Assembly: GCF_005877905.1 (NCBI RefSeq)
Contig: NZ_SWDV01000027.1
Location: forward strand, 1 to 64,000
Direction: 5' to 3'
Length of the DNA stretch: 64,000 nucleotides
From: Pseudomonas nicosulfuronedens
Lineage (GTDB): Bacteria; Pseudomonadota; Gammaproteobacteria; Pseudomonadales; Pseudomonadaceae
In this document: piece by piece, positions 32,890-42,614 of the stretch
Numbering within the stretch: position 1 is the first letter of the stretch
Layout of the letters: every line of letters starts with the position of its first letter
Notes under the pieces: generated by a model
Told to the model about the DNA's origin: nothing
What the model saw: the letters and a program-made list of their open reading frames with translations, nothing else
Databases searched by the model: none
Translations under genes and position numbers: made by a program

Positions 32890-34033
32890 GCGGGTCCTCG
32901 TTCAGACGGGTCCAGATGATGAAGGCGGCGGCCAGCGCAGCGATGCTGGCGATGGAGAAAGTCCAGACCGGGCCCAGGCTACCCCAGCTGTAGCCGGAGT
33001 AAAGCGCGCCCAGCGCACCGCCGGTCCCCGCCAGTGCGGCATAGAGCGCCTGGCCCTGGCCCTGCTGGCGCGCCTGGAAGCTGCGCTGGACGAAATGGAT
33101 GGCGGCGGCGTGGAAGCTGCCGAAGGTCGCTGCGTGCAGCAACTGGGCGAACAGCAATACCGGCAGGTGCCCGGCCAGTGTGCCCAGCAAAAGCCAGCGC
33201 AAGGCCGCCAGCAGGAAGCTCGCCACCAGCACCTGGCGCAGCGAGAAGCGCTTGAGCAGGCGCGGCATGACCAGGAACAGCAGTACCTCGGCCACTACAC
33301 CCAGCGCCCAGAGCTGGCCGATCAGCCCGCGGGGGTAGCCGAGCGCTTCCAGGTGCAGGGTCAGGAAGGTGTAGTACGGGCCATGGGACAGCTGCATCAG
33401 GCACACGCACAGATAGAAGGCGAGCACGCCGGGCTTGAGCAGTTGCTGGAGGAAGCCCCCGGCGTTGGCCTCGTCTTGCCGCGCCGGCGGCTGGGCGTTC
33501 GGCACCCACCAGCTGGCGCCGACGATGCCGAGCATGATCGCCAGCAGCGCCAGCGGGTAGGCGTCCAGGCTGGCGAACTCGAACAGCCAGCCCAGGCCGA
33601 CCACGGTGCAGATGAAGCCGATGGAGCCCCACAGGCGGATACGGCTGTAGCTCTCGGTGCGCCCGCTCAGGTGCGCCAGGGTGATCACTTCGAACTGTGG
33701 CAGCACCGCGTGCCAGAAGAACGCGTGTCCGGCCATGATCAACGCCAGCCACGCGTAGCGGTGGCCGAGGAAGATGCCGGAGAAGCACAACGCCGTGCAC
33801 ACCGCGCCAAAGCGCACGATGGCCAGCCGTTGGCCGCTGCGGTCGCCCAGCCAGCCCCACAGGTTCGGCGCCACGCAGCGCATCAGCATGGGGATGGCGA
33901 CCAGCTCGCCGATCCGCGCGCTGGAAAAGCCCAGGTGATGGAAATACAGCGCGAGGAACGGCGCCGTTCCGCCCAACAGGCAGAAGTAGAAGAAGTAGAA
34001 ACTGGACAGCCGCCAGTAGGGAACCTGCGTCAT
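32873..34033 (-). CDS. MFS transporter in the mtn cluster
   Basis: A 386-residue permease with twelve predicted membrane helices of the phenylpropionate-permease (HcaT-like) MFS group; the opening YWRLSSFYFFYFCLLGGTAP is typical. GWLGDRSGQRL is the loop 2-3 motif. The substrate is unknown. Overlap with mtnB and position between aroC and the salvage genes suggest transport of a methylthio-sugar, methylthioadenosine or a related by-product; this is inference. It is 55 bases downstream of aroC in the same direction. Confidence 0.88.
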   Translation of the reverse strand: MTQVPYWRLSSFYFFYFCLLGGTAPFLALYFHHLGFSSARIGELVAIPMLMRCVAPNLWGWLGDRSGQRLAIVRFGAVCTALCFSGIFLGHRYAWLALIMAGHAFFWHAVLPQFEVITLAHLSGRTESYSRIRLWGSIGFICTVVGLGWLFEFASLDAYPLALLAIMLGIVGASWWVPNAQPPARQDEANAGGFLQQLLKPGVLAFYLCVCLMQLSHGPYYTFLTLHLEALGYPRGLIGQLWALGVVAEVLLFLVMPRLLKRFSLRQVLVASFLLAALRWLLLGTLAGHLPVLLFAQLLHAATFGSFHAAAIHFVQRSFQARQQGQGQALYAALAGTGGALGALYSGYSWGSLGPVWTFSIASIAALAAAFIIWTRLNEDPHERHP

Positions 34034-34088
34034 CGGCGGCGCGACGAGCCCTTCGCGAGCCGTGAGGCTCGCGGAGGGCCCAGGTCGA

Positions 34089-35180
34089 TCAGAGCTGGCC
34101 GAGGACCGGGGTGCCGACCTTCACGTCGGCATTCTGCGCACGGTGGCGCAGCAGATGGTCGAGCAGCACGATGGCCATCATCGCCTCGGCGATGGGGGTC
34201 GCGCGGATGCCCACGCAGGGGTCGTGGCGGCCCTTGGTGATCACGTCCACCGGGTCGCCGTTCACGTCGATGGAACGACCGGGGGTGGTGATGCTGGAGG
34301 TCGGCTTGAGCGCCAGGTGGGCAATGATCGGCTGGCCGGAGGAGATACCGCCGAGGATGCCGCCAGCGTTGTTCGAGAGGAACCCCTCGGGAGTCAGCTC
34401 ATCGCGGTGCTCGGTGCCGCGCTGGGCAACGCTGGCGAAGCCGGCGCCGATTTCCACGCCCTTCACCGCGTTGATGCTCATCAGCGCGTGGGCCAGTTCG
34501 GCGTCCAGGCGGTCGAAGATCGGCTCGCCCAGGCCCGGCGGCACGCCTTCGGCGACCACGGTGATCTTCGCGCCCACCGAATCCTGGTCACGGCGCAGCT
34601 GGTCCATGTAGGCCTCCAGCTCCGGCACCTTGTCCGGGTCGGGGCTGAAGAAGGCGTTGTCTTCGACGCTGTCCCAGGTCTTGAAGGGGATTTCGATCGG
34701 GCCGAGCTGGCTCATATAGCCGCGCACGGTGATGCCCATGCCCGCCAGCACCTTCTTGGCGATGGCGCCGGCGGCCACGCGCATGGCGGTCTCGCGCGCC
34801 GAGGAACGGCCGCCGCCACGGTAGTCGCGGATGCCGTACTTGTGGTGGTAGGTGTAGTCGGCGTGGGCCGGGCGGAACAGGTCCTTGATCGCCGAGTAGT
34901 CCTTGGACTTCTGGTCGGTGTTGCGGATCAGCAGGCCGATGGGAGTACCGGTGGTCTTGCCCTCGAACACACCGGAGAGGATTTCCACCTCGTCGGCTTC
35001 CTGGCGCTGGGTGGTGTGGCGGCTGGTACCGGGCTTGCGGCGGTCCAGGTCGCGCTGCAGGTCTTCCAGGGAAATCTCCAGGCCGGGCGGGCAGCCGTCG
35101 ACGATGGCGACCAGCGCCGGGCCGTGGCTTTCGCCAGCGGTGGTGACGGTGAACAGCTTGCCGTAGGTGTTGCCGGACAT
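34089..35180 (-). CDS. aroC: Chorismate synthase
   Basis: A 363-residue FMN-dependent enzyme that converts EPSP to chorismate, the last step of the common aromatic pathway. Signatures [35 protein letters not shown] and GISSGQPI are complete, as is [10 protein letters not shown] near the end. The start is [10 protein letters not shown]; a longer upstream frame is not typical. It probably leads the leftward transcript through the MFS and mtn genes. Confidence 0.97.
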   Translation of the reverse strand: MSGNTYGKLFTVTTAGESHGPALVAIVDGCPPGLEISLEDLQRDLDRRKPGTSRHTTQRQEADEVEILSGVFEGKTTGTPIGLLIRNTDQKSKDYSAIKDLFRPAHADYTYHHKYGIRDYRGGGRSSARETAMRVAAGAIAKKVLAGMGITVRGYMSQLGPIEIPFKTWDSVEDNAFFSPDPDKVPELEAYMDQLRRDQDSVGAKITVVAEGVPPGLGEPIFDRLDAELAHALMSINAVKGVEIGAGFASVAQRGTEHRDELTPEGFLSNNAGGILGGISSGQPIIAHLALKPTSSITTPGRSIDVNGDPVDVITKGRHDPCVGIRATPIAEAMMAIVLLDHLLRHRAQNADVKVGTPVLGQL

Positions 35181-35303
35181 GCGAGGCTCCGCGAAAAGGC
35201 TGGGATTCGAAAAGGCCGAGCAGTATACCTGCGTCAATCCGCCCTGCGAACCTTCGCCGCCCGCGAGGATCAAAGCGCCATCAGCCCCATCGCGAAGTCC
35301 TCG

Positions 35304-36344
35304 ATGCGCCGTCTTGCCCTGTTCTGCCTCTACCTGTTCGCCGGCCTCGCCTCCTCAGTGGCCCTGGCCGCCCCCACCAGCATCCTGCAACGCCCCTATG
35401 ACCTGGACACAGGCCACGGTGTGCTGCGCGGTACCCTGCTGCTACCCCAGTCGCCTTCGCCCCAGAGCCCGCCGCCCGTGGCCCTGCTGATCGCCGGCTC
35501 CGGCCCCACCGACCGCGACGGCAACAATCCCGAGGGCGGGCAGAACGCCTACCTGCGCAAGCTGGCCGAAGCGCTGGCGGAGAACGGCATCGCCAGCGTG
35601 CGCTATGACAAGCGCGGTGTAGCCCGCAGCCTGCCGGCGGCGCCGCGCGAGGAAGAGCTCAGCGTCGAGGCCTACGTCAGCGATGTGGTGGCGTGGAGCG
35701 ACAAGCTGGCCCACGACCCACGCTTCGGCCGGCAGATTCTCATCGGCCACAGCGAAGGCGCGCTGATCGCCAGCCTCGCTGCGCCGCAAACCCACGCCGA
35801 GGCACTGGTTTCCCTGGCCGGCAGCGCCCGCCCGATCGGCGACGTGCTGCGCGAACAGCTGCAGGGCCGGCTGGCCCCGCCACTGCTGGCGCAGGCCGAC
35901 CAGCTGATCGACGGCCTGCAGGCCGGGCAACTGCAACCCAAGGTGCCAGAGCCACTGAAAGTGCTGTTCCGCCCCAGCGTGCAGCCCTACCTGATCTCGC
36001 TGTTCCGCCAGGACCCGGCCCGAGCATTCGCCATGCTCAAGCTGCCCACCCTGATCCTGCAGGGCACCAACGACATCCAGGTCGGCGTCGAGGACGCGCA
36101 GGCGCTCAAGCGCGCCAAGCCCGACAGCGACTTCCACCTGATTTCGGGGATGAACCACATCCTGCGCATCGTTCCGACCAGCGGTCCGCAGCAACTCGCC
36201 TCCTACAACAACCCCAATCTGCCGCTGGCCCGCGAGCTGGTGGAGCGCGTCAGCGCCTTTATCCAGAAGGCCCAGGGCCTGCCGGGCGGCACCTTGGCGG
36301 AATCTGGAGCGACCGTCTCAAGAAATGCGCCGGTGCGTCGATAA
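35304..36344 (+). CDS. Secreted alpha/beta hydrolase
   Basis: A 346-residue hydrolase with a signal peptide (residues 1-22, [18 protein letters not shown]) and an alpha/beta fold. [16 protein letters not shown] is the oxyanion region, GHSEGALIA carries the nucleophile Ser, and the C-terminal GMNHILR the probable His. The Asp is likely in LQGTNDIQV. The family includes periplasmic esterases of unknown substrate. It is divergent from aroC, and 49 bases precede the next gene. Confidence 0.86.
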   Translation: MRRLALFCLYLFAGLASSVALAAPTSILQRPYDLDTGHGVLRGTLLLPQSPSPQSPPPVALLIAGSGPTDRDGNNPEGGQNAYLRKLAEALAENGIASVRYDKRGVARSLPAAPREEELSVEAYVSDVVAWSDKLAHDPRFGRQILIGHSEGALIASLAAPQTHAEALVSLAGSARPIGDVLREQLQGRLAPPLLAQADQLIDGLQAGQLQPKVPEPLKVLFRPSVQPYLISLFRQDPARAFAMLKLPTLILQGTNDIQVGVEDAQALKRAKPDSDFHLISGMNHILRIVPTSGPQQLASYNNPNLPLARELVERVSAFIQKAQGLPGGTLAESGATVSRNAPVRR

Positions 36345-36393
36345 ACCACGGGAGAGCCCTGGCCACGCCCGCCAGGCCCCGAGGTAGATCCCC

Positions 36394-37173
36394 ATGACCG
36401 AAGCCGAACAGACCGCCGTCGCCGCCGACGAGGCCGCCGCCCGCCCGCACCCATGGGCCGAGCTTGCGCCGGAACACTATCGCCTGCTGCGCCTGGCGCC
36501 GTTGCCCACCGATCGCACCACGGGTGCGCGGCCGTTGCGTTTTGTCCAATTCGGCCGGGTGGAACGCCACAACGCCGAGCAGAGCCTGCTGCGCCTGACG
36601 GTTCAGGTGCCCGGCCTGGTGCTGCGCAAGGAAGTGAACCTGCTGGAGGTCTGGGCGGACCACCGCAACAAGGAAGTGCGCTTCGGCGCCGATTCAGGCT
36701 TCGCCACCGAACCGCTGAACCGCGGCCTCGGGCGCTTCCTGCTGGCCCAGGGGGTGGCCTGGGCGAAAAAGAAGTGGTCGCACTACCGCGTCGAGGGCGG
36801 CGCGCTGGCGATGAAGGACGCGCCCAATGAAGAGGCCCGGCAGCGCCGCGACCACTTCCTGCGCGCCCAGGGCTTCGATGTGATCTACGAGGATTCGCGG
36901 CTGCTGAAGGCACGCTACAGCGTCGGTAGGGTCAGCGAACTGTATGACGACTGGCACAAGGACAAGGTGCAGATTCTGCCGCTGCTGGAGGCCGGCTCCA
37001 TGCTGGAACAGGCCGACCAGAACCTCGCCACCCAGTCCAACGAGATCCGCCGGCTGGAGCAGCGCATCGAAACCTTCCGCCGCGATGACACCAGCCTGCG
37101 CTTCACCATCGCCTGCCTGACGGTGTTCGCCGTATTCCAGGCCGGGCTGCTGATCTGGATCGCCACGCACTAG
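36394..37173 (+). CDS. Unknown protein with coiled coil and C-terminal membrane anchor
   Basis: A 259-residue protein I cannot assign. Residues about 20-190 form a soluble alpha/beta domain with NRGLGRFLLAQGVAWAKKKW and RRDHFLRAQGFDVIYED, a pattern faintly like a GNAT acetyltransferase acyl-CoA site. Residues 200-235 are heptad-like (LEQADQNLATQSNEIRRLEQRIETF). The last 20 residues are one hydrophobic helix, so the protein is likely tail-anchored with the bulk in the cytoplasm. The order in PAO1, as I recall, is conserved. Confidence 0.7.
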   Translation: MTEAEQTAVAADEAAARPHPWAELAPEHYRLLRLAPLPTDRTTGARPLRFVQFGRVERHNAEQSLLRLTVQVPGLVLRKEVNLLEVWADHRNKEVRFGADSGFATEPLNRGLGRFLLAQGVAWAKKKWSHYRVEGGALAMKDAPNEEARQRRDHFLRAQGFDVIYEDSRLLKARYSVGRVSELYDDWHKDKVQILPLLEAGSMLEQADQNLATQSNEIRRLEQRIETFRRDDTSLRFTIACLTVFAVFQAGLLIWIATH

Positions 37174-37220
37174 GCGCGGATTGCCGTCGATGGCCCGCGC
37201 CGAGTGAGCCCGGAGTTTTT

Positions 37221-37300
37221 TGTAGGAGCGAGCTTGCTCGCGAACCGGCCAAGCACCGGGGTAACCGGTAAATCCGTTCGCGAGCAAGCTCGCTCCTACA
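37221..37300. repeat. REP pair
   Basis: Inverted REP units TGTAGGAGCGAGCTTGCTCG (37221 on) and CGAGCAAGCTCGCTCCTACA (to 37300), separated by about 30 bases. It lies between convergent genes and can form a long stem-loop. Confidence 0.88.
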
Positions 37301-37324
37301 GGTTCACCCCACTTGCGGAGCGGA

Positions 37325-38239
37325 TCAGGCCTTCACCCGTGCCTTGAACAGGTCCTGATGCTCACGGCACTGCTGCGCCGAGAGCAGGAATACGCCATGG
37401 CCGCCGTACTCGAAGTCGAGCCAGGTGAAGTCCACTTCCGGGTACAACGCCGTCACATGCACCTGGCTGTTGCCCACTTCCACCACCAGGGTGCCGCGTT
37501 CGGTCAGGTGGTCCGCGGCCTCTGCCAGCATCCGCCGCACCAGGTCCAGACCGTCATTGCCACAGGCCAGGCCCAGTTCCGGCTCATGGTGGTATTCGGC
37601 GGGCATGTCGGCGAAGTCTTCCGCGTCGACATAGGGCGGGTTCGACACGATCAGGTCGAAGCGCTGGCCCGGCAGGCCTTCGAAGCCATCGCCCTGCACG
37701 GTATAGACGCGCTCGCCCAGTTCGTGGCGCTCGATGTTGATGTTGGCCACTTCCAGGGCGTCGAACGACAAATCGCCCAGCACCACTTCGGACTCCGGGA
37801 AGGCGCTGGCGCAGGCGATGCCGATGCAGCCCGAGCCGGTGCACAGGTCCAGGATTCGCGCGGGATCGTGCGCCAGCCAGGGCTCGAAGCGGCGTTCGAT
37901 CAATTCGGCAATCGGGGAACGCGGCACCAGTACGCGCTCGTCCACCACGAAGGGCATGCCGCAGAACCAGGCTTCGCCCAGCAGGTAGGCGGTGGGCACG
38001 CGCTCGTCGATGCGCCGACGCAGCAGGTGCATCAGGTATTCGCGCTCCTCGTCCTCGAGGCGGCAGTCCAGGTAGGCATCGGCCATTTCCCAGGGCAGGT
38101 GCAGCGCACCCAGCACCAGTTGGCGGGCTTCGTCCCAGGCATTGTCGGTACCGTGGCCAAAGAACAGTTCCTCGGCGTGGAAGCGGCTGACGGCCCAGCG
38201 GATATGGTCACGCAGGGTCAGCAAACGGGATTCGGTCAC
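37325..38239 (-). CDS. prmB: Ribosomal protein L3 glutamine methyltransferase
   Basis: A 304-residue SAM-dependent enzyme that N5-methylates a glutamine of ribosomal protein L3. The N-terminal recognition domain includes IRWAVSRF and [11 protein letters not shown], both typical of PrmB. The SAM site is [10 protein letters not shown] (131-140), and the catalytic NPPY is at 200-203. A GTG start with GAGGA eight bases upstream is chosen; eight further codons are open upstream. Confidence 0.94.
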   Translation of the reverse strand: MTESRLLTLRDHIRWAVSRFHAEELFFGHGTDNAWDEARQLVLGALHLPWEMADAYLDCRLEDEEREYLMHLLRRRIDERVPTAYLLGEAWFCGMPFVVDERVLVPRSPIAELIERRFEPWLAHDPARILDLCTGSGCIGIACASAFPESEVVLGDLSFDALEVANINIERHELGERVYTVQGDGFEGLPGQRFDLIVSNPPYVDAEDFADMPAEYHHEPELGLACGNDGLDLVRRMLAEAADHLTERGTLVVEVGNSQVHVTALYPEVDFTWLDFEYGGHGVFLLSAQQCREHQDLFKARVKA

Positions 38240-38420
38240 GGCAGCAGTCCTCGCAGCTCGCAAAAAAGGGGCGCATTCTAGCTCAGCAGGGAACCTCTGG
38301 GGCGCCTCCGGGCAGTTCCTGAGAAGAATGCCAATACCACTTTGGCGCGAGTTCGCAAAGATTCACAGCGGACGCGTTACGGCCCACAATGAGTGAACAT
38401 GCATTTACAGGAGTCGTGAC

Positions 38421-39017
38421 ATGTCCCATCCGCTCAGCATGCTGCAGATCAGTGGGCGCGGATATCCGCCGGCCACCCTGCGCCAGAGCACTCTGTTGAT
38501 CATCGATGCCCAGGAGGAGTACCGCAGCGGCGTACTGGCGCTGCCCGACCTGGACGCCGCGGTGGCGCAGATTCGCCTGCTGCTGGAGGCGGCCCGGAAC
38601 ATGGGCACCCCGATCGTCCACGTGCACCATCTGGGCGTGGTCGGCGGCCTGCTCGACCCGCAGGGCCCGCGCGGCCGCTTCCTCCCCGAGCTGGCTCCGT
38701 TGCCGGGCGAGGTGGTGGTGGACAAGCGCCTGCCCAACGCCTTCGCCGGCACCGACCTGCATGACCGCCTGCAGGCCAGCGGCCGCCTGGACCTGATCGT
38801 CTGCGGGTTCATGACCCACTCCAGCATCAGCACCACCGTCCGCGCCGCCAAGGATTACGGCTACCGCTGCACCCTGGTGGATGCGGCCTGCGCCACCCGC
38901 GACATCCCCACTCCCGAAGGTGGCGTGCTCGCGGCCCGCGACCTGCACCGAGCGGAAATCGCCGCCCTGGGCGACAACTTCGCCGCCGTGGTCGCACAGG
39001 CCCAGGCGCTGGTGTGA
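38421..39017 (+). CDS. Isochorismatase-fold protein lacking the catalytic Cys
   Basis: A 198-residue isochorismatase/cysteine-hydrolase-fold protein. Asp29 (LLIIDAQEEY) and Lys102 (VVDKRLPNAF) are in place. In the third motif (CGFMTHSSISTTVRAA) the position of the nucleophilic Cys, three after Thr132, is Ser135. Either it works as an isochorismatase-type enzyme without thiol catalysis or it has another role. The start MSHPLSMLQI is 4 bases after GTCGTGAC, with AGGAG further upstream. A monocistronic gene. Confidence 0.85.
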   Translation: MSHPLSMLQISGRGYPPATLRQSTLLIIDAQEEYRSGVLALPDLDAAVAQIRLLLEAARNMGTPIVHVHHLGVVGGLLDPQGPRGRFLPELAPLPGEVVVDKRLPNAFAGTDLHDRLQASGRLDLIVCGFMTHSSISTTVRAAKDYGYRCTLVDAACATRDIPTPEGGVLAARDLHRAEIAALGDNFAAVVAQAQALV

Positions 39018-39190
39018 AGCCATTCGTCCCGACGGGCGGCAACGACAAGCGCCCGGGGTTAGGCTCAGCTTAGGCGCGAAAGCCCGCGAACCCGCTCACC
39101 CAGTGGGTTCGCCGCGCTTCCCGACCCTGGGGTTGGAACCCCACCCCTCCCCACCGGTCATAGCCTCGTTCAACAGATGAGGAAGTCGGG

Positions 39191-39511
39191 ATGAAGATGA
39201 CCGAGAAATTCGATCCACCCAGCCTGCGCCCGAAACGTCCGGGCCGCTGGCGCTGGCGCTTCGCCGCCGCGATCGCCGCAGTGATCGCCACCTTCGGCAT
39301 CCTGTCCGCCATGGCTGGCGTTGCCGCCCTGCTCCGTCGCCAACCCGCCGTGGGCGTACTGCACATCGAACCGGGCGCCGGCGCCGTGCTACTGGTGATC
39401 GGCCTGCTCTGCCTCTGGCTGGGCGTCACCTTCTGGCGCGCCGCCCGCCGCCGCGCCCGCGGCCGCGAAGGCCTGAGCCTGTCGCCTCGACTGATGAAGC
39501 GCCGCGACTGA
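39191..39511 (+). CDS. Small two-helix membrane protein, unknown
   Basis: A 106-residue protein with a basic N-terminus (LRPKRPGRWRWR), one hydrophobic helix (FAAAIAAVIATFGILSAM), a short loop and a second helix (AVLLVIGLLCLWLGVTFW), then an Arg-rich tail (RAARRRARGRE). Both ends are predicted cytoplasmic. GAGGAAG precedes the ATG. I do not recognise the family. It lies 78 bases upstream of smr in the same direction. Confidence 0.6.
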   Translation: MKMTEKFDPPSLRPKRPGRWRWRFAAAIAAVIATFGILSAMAGVAALLRRQPAVGVLHIEPGAGAVLLVIGLLCLWLGVTFWRAARRRARGREGLSLSPRLMKRRD

Positions 39512-39589
39512 TCTCCCACGGGCAATGTGACGAATTTCCGCAGGGCAGGCACGATCCGTTAGACTGCGCGGCTCTTCGAGGAGGTGCGC

Positions 39590-40147
39590 ATGCAAGACGA
39601 CGATTTTTCCCAGTTCGCCCGCGAGATGCGCGGCGTCAAGCGCATCACCGTGGACCAGGCCGACACCGGCAAACCCAAGGCCGACCGCAAACAGCTCAAG
39701 GAGCTGCGGCAGAACGCGACCGTGCGTACCGAGAACATCCGGGTGGACGGCCTGTCCGACCAGTTCGTCATCGACGTCGGCCCCGAAGACGAACTCTACT
39801 GGGCCCGCGACGGCGTCCAGGAAGGCCAGATCCGCAAGCTCAAGGCCGGCCAGATCGCCTTCGAAGGCAGCCTCGACCTGCACGGCATGAAAATCGAGAC
39901 CGCCCGCGAAACCCTCTGGGACTTCATTGCCGAAGCCACCAAGTTCGAGATCCGCTGCGTCCGCGTCACCCACGGCAAGGCCGCGCGCATCGACGGCCGC
40001 AGCCCGATGGTGAAGAGCCACGTGAACACCTGGCTGCGCCAGCACCCGCAAGTGCTTGGCTTCACCTCCTGCCTGCCGCGCCACGGCGGCACCGGCGCCA
40101 TCTACGTGATGCTGCGGCGCACCATGCTCGAAGGCCGCGACGAGTAA
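39590..40147 (+). CDS. Smr-domain protein
   Basis: A 185-residue protein with a C-terminal Smr (small MutS-related) domain: LDLHGMKIETAR opens it, VTHGKAARIDG is the central motif, and PRHGGTGAIYVMLRR closes it. Smr domains bind or nick nucleic acid; bacterial versions have been tied to mRNA cleavage during ribosome rescue and to DNA branch processing. The N-terminal about 90 residues are charged. The start is the ATG of MQDDDFSQF, with GAGGAGG seven bases upstream. Confidence 0.88.
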   Translation: MQDDDFSQFAREMRGVKRITVDQADTGKPKADRKQLKELRQNATVRTENIRVDGLSDQFVIDVGPEDELYWARDGVQEGQIRKLKAGQIAFEGSLDLHGMKIETARETLWDFIAEATKFEIRCVRVTHGKAARIDGRSPMVKSHVNTWLRQHPQVLGFTSCLPRHGGTGAIYVMLRRTMLEGRDE

Positions 40148-40278
40148 AACCCTGGCCGCGCGCCTGGCGACAAACCACCCGCCATAACGCGCCAACCGGC
40201 GCGCGGGCCTTGCCAGCCAAGGCGGAGCGCCCTACCCTGCGCCACGGTTTCTATTTTTGTCATTGCCACAGGTAGATC

Positions 40279-40824
40279 ATGTCCCTGGAACAAAACTACT
40301 CCGCGATCCTCAGCCAACTCGGTGAGGACGTCACCCGCGAAGGTCTGGTCGACACGCCCAAGCGTGCCGCCAAGGCCATGCAGTACCTTTGCCGCGGCTA
40401 CCAGCAGACGCTGGAGGAGATCGTCAACGGCGCCCTGTTCAGCTCCGACAACAGCGAAATGGTGCTGGTCAAGGACATCGAGCTCTACTCGCTGTGCGAA
40501 CACCACCTGCTGCCGTTCATTGGCAAGGCGCACGTCGCCTATATCCCCAATGGCAAAGTCCTGGGCCTGTCCAAGGTCGCGCGCATCGTCGACATGTACG
40601 CCCGCCGCCTGCAGATCCAGGAGAACATGTCCCGGCAGATCGCCGAGGCCGTGCAGCAGGTCACCGGCGCGCTGGGCGTGGCCGTGGTGATCGAGGCCAA
40701 GCACATGTGCATGATGATGCGCGGCGTGGAGAAGCAGAACTCCTCGATGGTCACCTCGGTGATGCTCGGCGAGTTCCGCGAGAACGCCGCCACCCGCAGC
40801 GAGTTCCTCAGCCTGATCCGCTGA
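40279..40824 (+). CDS. folE: GTP cyclohydrolase I
   Basis: A 181-residue enzyme converting GTP to dihydroneopterin triphosphate for folate and biopterin. Zinc ligands Cys73 and His76 ([10 protein letters not shown]) and Cys144 (KHMCMMMRG) are present, with His142 as the catalytic partner. [11 protein letters not shown] is the GTP-site motif. The length suits the short FolE form; P. aeruginosa has more than one paralog, so its symbol may be folE2. A strong bidirectional terminator follows. Confidence 0.95.
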   Translation: MSLEQNYSAILSQLGEDVTREGLVDTPKRAAKAMQYLCRGYQQTLEEIVNGALFSSDNSEMVLVKDIELYSLCEHHLLPFIGKAHVAYIPNGKVLGLSKVARIVDMYARRLQIQENMSRQIAEAVQQVTGALGVAVVIEAKHMCMMMRGVEKQNSSMVTSVMLGEFRENAATRSEFLSLIR

Positions 40825-40842
40825 TCGCGAACCGCCGCCATG

Positions 40843-40870
40843 AAAAAACCGGCCCCAGGGCCGGTTTTTT
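40843..40870. terminator. Bidirectional terminator between folE and the Cache gene
   Basis: CCGGCCC (40849-40855) pairs with GGGCCGG (40858-40864). A6 precedes and T6 follows, so both the rightward folE and the leftward Cache gene can end here. It is 18 bases past each stop. Confidence 0.93.
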
Positions 40871-40888
40871 GTGCCTGCAGGAAAGGGA

Positions 40889-41737
40889 TCAGCGAGTGTA
40901 GTAACCCACCGCGACCAGATAGTGGCCAGCCTTGCGCAGGAAGGCGTGCTTGTTCTCCACCTTGCTGGTCACCGGGTTGCGCCACTGGTACTCGAACTCG
41001 GCTTCGCCCTTGGCCTTCACCAGTTCCAGCATGGCGTGGCCGATGGGGTTACCGCCCGGGTCCTTGAGCGAGTCGAAATCGGTGCCGACCATCCGTGTGT
41101 TGAAGCCATGGGCGACGAACTTCGAGGTATCCAGGTCGACCACGAAGACGTAGAGGTCATCCTCGATGAAGGCCTTGTCCCGTGCGGTGATCTGCTTGAA
41201 GGTGCCTTCCGGGTCGACCTCCACGGCCTTCACCGCCTTGTCCAGCATGGCGGCGGCCTGTTGCGCCGAGGCACGCGGAATGTAGTAGCCCACCGCGAGG
41301 AAGCGCTCGCCGACGCGCTGGTAATAGACGTGCTTGCGCTCCACCTGCCCGTCCGCCCAGTTCTTCCAGCGGTAGTCGGCCTGCTGAACCTTGCCCGTCT
41401 CCGGCGACTTCAGCGTCTTGGCGAACTGCTGCTGCAGCGCGGGATCAAGCGTAGAGGAAACATCCCGGCCGATCAGCACCACCGACGGCCCGCCGCTGGC
41501 AAGCATGGTGCCGTGGCTGTCCACCACGAAGACGTAGAGGTCGCCATCGACGAACTCGCCCTGGCGACTGAACGCGGCGAAGGCCTTGTCGCCCTCCTGC
41601 TTGTATGCGGCCACCGCCTTGGACAGCAGTGCCTTGGCGCGCTGGTCGTCCGACTGCGAGGTGGCCGACTGAGCGGCGAACAATGGGAAGGACGACAGGA
41701 AAGAAAGCAGCAGCAGTGACTTCAACAGCGTCTTCAT
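40889..41737 (-). CDS. Secreted tandem Cache-domain protein
   Basis: A 282-residue exported protein: signal peptide MKTLLKSLLLLSFLSSFPLFA, then two similar domains, each with a GDLYVFVVD/DDLYVFVVD strand, a short helix, and an ending RKHVYYQRVGERFLAVGYY or KHAFLRKAGHYLVAVGYY. These are single-Cache sensor domains in tandem without a membrane anchor or output domain. It may bind a small ligand in the periplasm and present it to a sensor. The upstream hemerythrin gene is 97 bases away in the same direction. Confidence 0.85.
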   Translation of the reverse strand: MKTLLKSLLLLSFLSSFPLFAAQSATSQSDDQRAKALLSKAVAAYKQEGDKAFAAFSRQGEFVDGDLYVFVVDSHGTMLASGGPSVVLIGRDVSSTLDPALQQQFAKTLKSPETGKVQQADYRWKNWADGQVERKHVYYQRVGERFLAVGYYIPRASAQQAAAMLDKAVKAVEVDPEGTFKQITARDKAFIEDDLYVFVVDLDTSKFVAHGFNTRMVGTDFDSLKDPGGNPIGHAMLELVKAKGEAEFEYQWRNPVTSKVENKHAFLRKAGHYLVAVGYYTR

Positions 41738-41834
41738 GCGCGAATACCCCCGTGGCATTGCTTGTAGTTGTGCACAGAGCATAGTTAGCCGTGGGGGAAT
41801 CGCGTCGGCATTCACCGGCAAAGTGTTGCGAAAT

Positions 41835-42296
41835 TCAGCCGAAGAATCGCTTCATCGAGCGCGACAGCCAGCCGCCGTGGCTCTGGTCGCGGGTCAACTC
41901 GTGCATGGTCGCCTTCACCGCTTCCACGTAGTTCGCGTCGTCGTTGCGGATATGGTTGAACAGCCAGCGACCGAGCAGCCCCTTGAGCTCTTCGGCAACG
42001 TCCTCGCCGGCATCAAAGCGCTGACGGTAGTCGGAAACGCGCTTGATGAAGAGTTCGTGGACCTTCTTGTGCGCGCGGGTGAACTGGTAGCCGGAGTCCT
42101 CCAGCAGGGTCTCCTCGAAGGCGAAGTGCGAGATGGTGTAGTCGACCAGTTCCTCGATCACGCCGCCGAGCATGGCTCGGTCGTGATGGGCCTGGGCCTC
42201 GTGCAGCTGGTTGATCATTTCGACGATGCGCTTGTGCTGTGCGTCGATTACTCCGATCCCGGTATCGAGATCCGCCTGCCAGACCAGATAGGCCAT
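41835..42296 (-). CDS. Bacteriohemerythrin
   Basis: A 153-residue oxygen-binding di-iron protein. All ligands are present: His21 (DAQHKRI), His57 and Glu61 (HFAFEETLL), His76 and His80 ([10 protein letters not shown]), His115 and Asp120 (NHIRNDD). Such proteins store or deliver oxygen, or sense oxygen and nitric oxide, in the cytoplasm. The start [10 protein letters not shown] matches the family; a longer upstream frame is not typical. It probably shares a transcript with the Cache protein. Confidence 0.93.
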   Translation of the reverse strand: MAYLVWQADLDTGIGVIDAQHKRIVEMINQLHEAQAHHDRAMLGGVIEELVDYTISHFAFEETLLEDSGYQFTRAHKKVHELFIKRVSDYRQRFDAGEDVAEELKGLLGRWLFNHIRNDDANYVEAVKATMHELTRDQSHGGWLSRSMKRFFG

Positions 42297-42514
42297 CTTT
42301 CCCCTCCCCATGCCGGGCGACGACACTGCCTGCCGCTCGCGCCCGGCCACATCGGTACTTCCCGCATGGCAGCACGTCCAGATTAGGGAGGGCGACAAAA
42401 CGCCGCCATGATGCCGGTCAACCCCAAAGCACCGGAATCAGCGGTTTAGAGCGGTTCTTTCGGATTCATCTGATGGCAAATTACTGGCCTTCAGCTCCGA
42501 TATACGATTTCGCC

Positions 42515-42592
42515 TGTAGGAGCGAGCTTGCTCGCGAACCTCCCAGCGCCGGAGGGGCCGGAAAATCTGTTCGCGAGCAAGCTCGCTCCTAC
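42515..42592. repeat. REP pair
   Basis: Inverted units TGTAGGAGCGAGCTTGCTCG (42515 on) and CGAGCAAGCTCGCTCCTAC (to 42592), with about 30 bases between. Same orientation as at 37221 and 52101. Confidence 0.88.
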
Positions 42593-42614
42593 CAAGAGCA
42601 ACTGGCGCACAATG

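Noticed and set aside
34062-35303. N-terminal extension of the secreted hydrolase opposite aroC
   Set aside because: The region is the complement of chorismate synthase; the hydrolase clearly starts with its signal peptide at 35304.
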